In this document: positions 35,739 to 39,888 of the stretch, one piece after another
How positions within the stretch are numbered: position 1 is the stretch's first letter
Layout of the letters: each line of letters opens with the position of its first letter
Origin: Rhodopirellula sp.
GTDB lineage: Bacteria; Planctomycetota; Planctomycetia; Pirellulales; Pirellulaceae
DNA length: 39,888 bases
Assembly: GCA_002689655.1 (NCBI GenBank)
Contig: NZHC01000037.1
Coordinates: 1 to 39,888, forward strand
Direction: 5' to 3'
The notes under the pieces: generated by a model
Databases searched by the model: none
The model's input: only the letters and a program-made list of their open reading frames with translations
What the model was told of the DNA's origin: nothing
Program-made: the position numbers and the translations under genes

Positions 35739-36567
35739 ACCAATCAACTGTATCAACGATCTCCTGCAAGCACTGTGGTGGTAACGCGCCGTTGTGTCCC
35801 ATGCCAGGTACTTCAATTAATTTCTTCTGATCACTTTCTGCAGCTTCAAAAAGCCGTCGGCTGCATTGGAGCGGGATCAGCTCATCTCTTGTGCCGTGGA
35901 TGATGACGATTGGACCGAAATAATCCTTGATTTTTTCGACAGAGTCAAATCGATTCTGCATGATTAGCCGGACGGGAATCCATGGGTATTGTCGGCGGGC
36001 AATGCCCACCAATTCATCGAACGTCCGTTCAAGGACAAGCGTCTTGGCACCACCGTTCGCAGCGAGCGCGACTGCGCAGCCGCCACCGAGTGAACGGCCA
36101 TACAGAATGATATCTGTCTTTTGTATTCCAAAATTTTCACATAGGTAGTCGCGAGCGGCTTCACAGTCGTGAACAAGTCCGATCTCTGTTGGAGTAATGT
36201 CATCTTCGTAACCACGGTACTCGGCGATTAACACTGTGGCGTCAAAGGCACTACTGAGCCGCACCGCCCATTCGTCGAGCCGTTGTGCTTTCGAAAAATT
36301 GCCGTGCATGAACAGCACGTAATTCGAACAGCCTTTTCGCTTGATTAATCGGCCGTTGAGTTTGTTGCCATCGCTTGTGGTGTATTGAATGGGCCCGGTG
36401 GACAGGGCCTTCTGGAGTGGGGTTGTCGTTACGTAGGCCCCGGGATAGACGAGCCTTGTTTCCAGTAGTGCAAGCGCAATGATGATCATTGCGTAAATTG
36501 CCAGGAGAGTGAATGCGGTTCTGGAGAGGATGCGACGGATTCGATTTGGCTTTACCGGGGCAATCAT
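35719..36567 (-). CDS. Membrane-anchored alpha/beta hydrolase (BEM46/ABHD13-like)
   Basis: A 282-residue serine hydrolase. A single N-terminal membrane helix (residues about 15-36, FTLLAIYAMIIIALALL) would anchor it in the inner membrane with the catalytic domain outside. The fold motifs are LFMHGNFSKAQR (oxyanion turn), VLIAEYRGYEDD, the nucleophile elbow GRSLGG, the acid in HGTRDELIP and the histidine in GMGHNG. All three triad residues are present, so an esterase or thioesterase type activity is likely; the substrate is not predictable. Its 3' end overlaps that of hisS (35719-35738). The ATG at 36567 is the only good start. Confidence 0.88.
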   Translation of the reverse strand: MIAPVKPNRIRRILSRTAFTLLAIYAMIIIALALLETRLVYPGAYVTTTPLQKALSTGPIQYTTSDGNKLNGRLIKRKGCSNYVLFMHGNFSKAQRLDEWAVRLSSAFDATVLIAEYRGYEDDITPTEIGLVHDCEAARDYLCENFGIQKTDIILYGRSLGGGCAVALAANGGAKTLVLERTFDELVGIARRQYPWIPVRLIMQNRFDSVEKIKDYFGPIVIIHGTRDELIPLQCSRRLFEAAESDQKKLIEVPGMGHNGALPPQCLQEIVDTVDWFKSHPR

Positions 36568-37150
36568 TTATTAAGCATGTTGAGGAGATGTGCGGCAAAC
36601 GCCGCTTTGGGATCGGCCAGTTTCGTGTCCTGGCGTTCTGTCAGGTTTTCTTAATTTGGTTGCTGCGAATGACCAAAACGGCGTGATCTTTCTCGCCGGC
36701 TGCCTGTCTCTCCTGGTTCCATTTTTTTTCCCGTGGCAAGACGCTGATGTTTTTCTTGTTTCAGTGTGTGGTTGCTTTGGCCTGCAGTTGCAAGGTTACC
36801 ACTTACCGAGCGACAGCGTCAAAGGTTTGTGTGCACCCCAGAATAGCGGCTGACGTGTCTTTTGCGTTTGATGGATGGGTGTGAGGTAGGGTCAGTGAGC
36901 CTGTGCCGCGGGCAGTGCTGCTGTTAATCGGTTCTTGCTGACTGCTCGGCAGCGGAAATATAAGTCAATGGGGGGAAGTATGCTTGTCTAGCTGGATACG
37001 CGGTTTCGGCTGTCCATTGCAGGTGATGTGCCAGTTGTCTGCGGCGAAAATGACGCTTCGGCGTTTTTATTCGGTCTTCGTGTGTCCTGTAAGCTGAAAT
37101 GTGGATAAAGTCAGGGGCGATCCGTTTTCCACCCTGCGAGCCTGTTTTAT
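36568..37150. other. Divergent intergenic region; leader of the ECF sigma gene
   Basis: 583 bases between the divergent hydrolase and ECF sigma genes. No gene was recognised; the open frame 36590-36853 does not resemble a protein. A UUCG-loop hairpin followed by T residues (37047-37068) lies about 85-100 bases before the sigma-factor ATG. Promoters for both neighbours are expected here. Confidence 0.45.
37047..37068 (+). terminator. UUCG-tetraloop hairpin in the leader of the ECF sigma gene
   Basis: The core stem ACGC-TTCG-GCGT, extended by weaker A-T pairs with mismatches, is followed by TTTTTATT. UUCG loops with a U tail are typical of intrinsic terminators, yet no plus-strand gene precedes it closely. 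It may work as an attenuator of the sigma/kinase transcript. Confidence 0.45.
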
Positions 37151-37816
37151 ATGACTGATTCCGATGCCGTTGATGATTTGGAAGAGCAACCACCACTACT
37201 CAAGGAGGATCCCTTGGTGTTGGAGCGATTGCGAAAAGACGGGGAGCAGGTGTTGGCGGAAGTGTTTGCCGTTCATCGAGAGCGGTTCTGGCATTTGGTT
37301 ACCTTTAGAATGGACCAAAGAATTGCGGCGAGAGTGGACGCTGACGATGTATTGCAGGAAGCATTTGTTGCTGCCTGCAAAAGATTGCAACATTTCCTGC
37401 GTGACGAAAATTTTACCCTGTTCATATGGTTGCGGATGATTGTTGCTCAAACCTTGGTTGATGTGCATCGTCGACATCTGGGAACCGAGAAGCGATCGGT
37501 GGGACGCGAAGTTTCTATACGTGGAAACCAATATCCTCAAACCACCTCTGTTTCACTTGCCGCACATCTGGTTGCAAGTCAGACATCCGTGAGCAAGTCG
37601 GTGCAACGTAATGAAATGGGGCAGACGCTCGCAGAAGCGATTGAGCAGATGTCAGCGTTGGATCAGGAGGCGATCGCCTTGAGGCACTTTGAGGGGCTTT
37701 CGAATGTCGAAGCTGCCCAGGTGATTGGGATTAGCGTCACGGCCGCAAGTAATCGTTATGTTCGTGCGCTTTCGCGACTGAAGGAAATACTTGAAGAATT
37801 GAACCTGGACGGATAG
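37151..37816 (+). CDS. ECF RNA polymerase sigma factor
   Basis: An alternative sigma factor of 221 residues. Region 2 holds RERFWHLVTFRMDQRIAARVDADDVLQEAFVAA (about 42-75) and region 4 holds LDQEAIALRHFEGLSNVEAAQVIGISVTAASNRYVRALSRLKE (about 172-214), with a helix-turn-helix at NVEAAQVIGIS...NRYVRAL. No region 1 or 3 is present, as expected of the extracytoplasmic-function group. A long Ser/Thr/Gln-rich linker (about 125-160) joins the two regions. The next gene, 69 bases downstream, is a transmembrane Ser/Thr kinase. The ECF-kinase pairing is a known planctomycete arrangement in which the kinase is thought to control the sigma factor, in place of an anti-sigma factor (none is seen here). That control is inferred. 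Confidence 0.9.
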   Translation: MTDSDAVDDLEEQPPLLKEDPLVLERLRKDGEQVLAEVFAVHRERFWHLVTFRMDQRIAARVDADDVLQEAFVAACKRLQHFLRDENFTLFIWLRMIVAQTLVDVHRRHLGTEKRSVGREVSIRGNQYPQTTSVSLAAHLVASQTSVSKSVQRNEMGQTLAEAIEQMSALDQEAIALRHFEGLSNVEAAQVIGISVTAASNRYVRALSRLKEILEELNLDG

Positions 37817-37885
37817 AGGCTCATCACCGGGTGGGCTGCAACGCTCAGCTGTCGGGTCGGATTGATTACCACGAAGCAGAATAAA

Positions 37886-39888
37886 ATGGATTCGGAAACA
37901 CCATCAAAGCGTAACCCCGTCGAGTCCATTGCCAGTGAATATGCTGAGTCCGTGCGCAGTGGGAAACGCCTGTCTGTTGATTCCCTGGCTGAAGCAAACC
38001 CCGAGCACGAGTCCGCAATACGTGACCTGCTGCCGGTGATTGAGAAATTAGAACAGGCCCGCCAAACTCACATTCAAAGGCCATCAGGCCTGGCTACGTT
38101 GGGTGTCTCTCGCCCCGAGCGTTTGGGTGATTTTCGGTTGGTGCGGCAAATTGGTCGCGGTGGCATGGGTGTGGTTTTCGAGGCCGTTCAGAAATCGCTT
38201 GGACGTCGTGTGGCATTGAAGGTGCTTCCCAGTTCCCTGTTGTCAAATGATGAGCAACTGCGGCGTTTTGAGCATGAGGCTCGGACCGCTGCGGCGCTCC
38301 ATCACACAAATATTGTGCCCGTGTTCGGCGTCGGGCAGGATCAGGGATTCCATTATTTTGTTATGCAGCGAATTGATGGGTATGGCTTGGATGCACTGCT
38401 TCTCGATCCGGATCGGAACCTGACACCACAGCAGGTTGCCAGACTTGGTGTGCAATCAGCTTCTGCACTCTCTTATGCACACCATCAGCAAGTGCTGCAT
38501 CGTGATATCAAGCCTGCGAACCTGCTCGTCAATGATGATCTTGATCTTTGGATCACTGACTTTGGCGTTGCAAAGGCATTGGAGTCCGAAGCGGTCACGC
38601 GCACAGGCGATGTTGTGGGGACTCTTCGGTACATGGCGCCAGAACAAGTGGTAGGGGAATCTGATGTTCGTAGTGACATCTATAGTCTTGGACTGACCTT
38701 GTATGAATTGCTGGCCGGCCGACCAGCAATCGATGACTCTTCGATACGGCAGGCCATCGTGGCTCGACGACCCGCACCGAGTCCACCGGCGTTGAGGCAG
38801 TTGAACCCTCATGTTCCCAAAGATCTGGAGACGATTCTGCACACGGCAATGTCAAATGATCCCGCAGCTCGCTATCAGACAGCGAACGCATTGGAACTGG
38901 ACTTGGTAGCGTTCTTGGAGGGAACATCCATTTCTGTCCGCAGAATGCCAGTCTGGGAGCGCGCTCATCGATGGGCAAAACGGAATCCAGCCGTTGCTGC
39001 GTTGTCAATGTTGTCGGTTTTGTTACTCGCAAGCGTTGCAGTTCTCTCGAGCACAGGATTCATCCAATTACGTGCCGCATTTGAGCGAGAGCAACGGAAT
39101 CGGCAAAAAACAGAGCAGATTGCCGAAGTTGCAGTGGGCACTGTGGATCAGATTTTTCGGCGTTTTGCTGGCGGTATGCAAAGTGCGGACTCGGACAAAG
39201 AATTCGGAGCGGCCCCGGCGATCAGTCTGGAAACAGCAGAGTTACTCGAAGATCTGTTGCCTTTCTATGATGAAATTGATCGCCTTAGTTTTTCTGATGG
39301 TGGGGGGACACCGCAGTTGCAACAGTCGACCGCCGGTGCGCAAACCGCCGTTGCCGAGTTGCACTTTAACCTTGGGCATTATCAACGAGCGATTGATACA
39401 TTTGAAGGGATGCTAAAAAAAGAAGCTGCGGTGGACGATAATTCAAGCCAAGGGCACGTGCAGCTAGCGATGTTACGGAATCGACTTGGTTTTGCGTTTC
39501 GAATGTTGGGTGAAGATGACACCGCGGAACGGGAGCATCGGCTTGCTTTGCAGATGCTGAAAAAAGGTGCTTCGCAAATGGATCCTGCGGACGGAATAAA
39601 ATCGCGTAGCATCCGATTTGAAATCGCACGCACACACTACCTGCTAGCGATGCATGTGTTGCCAGGGATGGGGCCGACCGCGATGCCGACGGTCGATGTG
39701 TTACGTTCTACTCATTTCGTGGGTCGCTCAGGATTGCCAAGAGGTGCCGAGCCCCGGTTGGGCCCACAGGGACCCGGGCAGTTTGGACCCGGGCAGTTTG
39801 GACCAGAGCAGCTTGGGCCTCGGCAGCTTGGGCCTCGGCAGATGCAACGAGGTCCGTTTCGTCCAGAGGGAAGGCCCCGCTCCAGGGA
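37886..39888 (+). CDS. Transmembrane serine/threonine protein kinase, 5' part (3' end outside window)
   Basis: The ATG at 37886 opens a frame that runs 667 codons to the window edge without a stop. The N-terminal 80 residues are helical. The Hanks-type kinase domain (about 83-345) has the P-loop IGRGGMGVVFEA (89-100), the ATP-binding K112 in VALKVL, the catalytic HRDIKPANLL (D207), the Mg-binding DFGVAK (D225), and the activation segment GTLRYMAPEQ. All catalytic residues are intact. A single membrane helix follows (about 369-390, AVAALSMLSVLLLASVAVL). The sensor part is helical and TPR-like (LHFNLGHYQRAIDTFEGML and neighbouring repeats), ending in a GPxQx repeat. With the upstream ECF sigma factor it forms a likely envelope-signalling pair. 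The C terminus is missing. Confidence 0.92.
   Translation, partial: MDSETPSKRNPVESIASEYAESVRSGKRLSVDSLAEANPEHESAIRDLLPVIEKLEQARQTHIQRPSGLATLGVSRPERLGDFRLVRQIGRGGMGVVFEAVQKSLGRRVALKVLPSSLLSNDEQLRRFEHEARTAAALHHTNIVPVFGVGQDQGFHYFVMQRIDGYGLDALLLDPDRNLTPQQVARLGVQSASALSYAHHQQVLHRDIKPANLLVNDDLDLWITDFGVAKALESEAVTRTGDVVGTLRYMAPEQVVGESDVRSDIYSLGLTLYELLAGRPAIDDSSIRQAIVARRPAPSPPALRQLNPHVPKDLETILHTAMSNDPAARYQTANALELDLVAFLEGTSISVRRMPVWERAHRWAKRNPAVAALSMLSVLLLASVAVLSSTGFIQLRAAFEREQRNRQKTEQIAEVAVGTVDQIFRRFAGGMQSADSDKEFGAAPAISLETAELLEDLLPFYDEIDRLSFSDGGGTPQLQQSTAGAQTAVAELHFNLGHYQRAIDTFEGMLKKEAAVDDNSSQGHVQLAMLRNRLGFAFRMLGEDDTAEREHRLALQMLKKGASQMDPADGIKSRSIRFEIARTHYLLAMHVLPGMGPTAMPTVDVLRSTHFVGRSGLPRGAEPRLGPQGPGQFGPGQFGPEQLGPRQLGPRQMQRGPFRPEGRPRSR
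39770..39844 (+). repeat. 15-bp repeat encoding GPxQx pentapeptides
   Basis: Five in-frame 15-base units encode GPGQF, GPGQF, GPEQL, GPRQL and GPRQM. The first two are identical at DNA level (GGACCCGGGCAGTTT). The run is within the kinase gene's outer part near the window edge and may continue in degenerate form; copy number could vary between strains. Confidence 0.85.

Noticed and set aside
1-39888. tRNA, rRNA, CRISPR array or intact insertion sequence
   Set aside because: No cloverleaf-like sequence, rRNA core, regularly spaced repeats or transposase was recognised on reading both strands; a dedicated search could still find a divergent small RNA.

Overview
The window reads as chromosomal DNA of a planctomycete, most likely of the Pirellulaceae (Rhodopirellula-like). 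This rests on family content: a BBP7-type cysteine-rich outer-membrane barrel, a large DUF11/SdrD-B surface protein with the planctomycete 'ERRELLAS' N-terminal signature, a propeller/HEAT/cytochrome c protein of the PVC heme-binding type, an ECF sigma factor next to a membrane Ser/Thr kinase, and the futalosine-pathway enzyme MqnE. Genes are loosely packed, many gaps exceed 300 bases, and several genes seem to use TTG or GTG starts. No tRNA, rRNA or CRISPR array was recognised.

Layout. 1-5.8 kb: 3' part of mqnE (+), then convergent to it an overlapping minus-strand pair, a secreted M28 metallopeptidase and a 1028-residue propeller/HEAT/cytochrome c protein. 5.8-14.2 kb: envelope genes, with the BBP7 barrel, the 1415-residue surface protein, a small secreted protein and a small lipoprotein. 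14.2-19 kb: a gene-poor, accessory-looking stretch with an anchored MsrB-MsrA methionine sulfoxide reductase, a truncated tyrosine recombinase and short repeats. 19-23.3 kb: two convergent, unusual genes. One is an 821-residue orphan protein with an internal duplication. The other is a Pup-ligase (PafA/Dop) family homologue with a hydrophobic, membrane-like insertion inside the catalytic fold.

23.6-33 kb: core information-processing and cofactor genes, all on the minus strand: coaE, rho and ribH (rho and ribH overlap), a coiled-coil zinc-ribbon protein, rpoD, dnaG and a PurU-like protein. dnaG and rpoD form the core of a macromolecular-synthesis cluster. An 18-bp perfect palindrome lies upstream of dnaG and a hairpin lies in the dnaG-rpoD gap. 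33.7-36.6 kb: a YkgJ-like cysteine-cluster protein, hisS, and a membrane-anchored alpha/beta hydrolase convergent with hisS. 37.1-39.9 kb: an ECF sigma factor followed by a transmembrane Ser/Thr kinase that runs off the window and carries a proline/glutamine pentapeptide repeat.

The strongest candidate for something undescribed is the 18.9-23.3 kb pair. No Pup-like modifier, proteasome subunit or ARC/Mpa ATPase is visible near the membrane-inserted Pup-ligase homologue, so its substrate is open. All functional calls come from reading motifs by eye; no database search was run.
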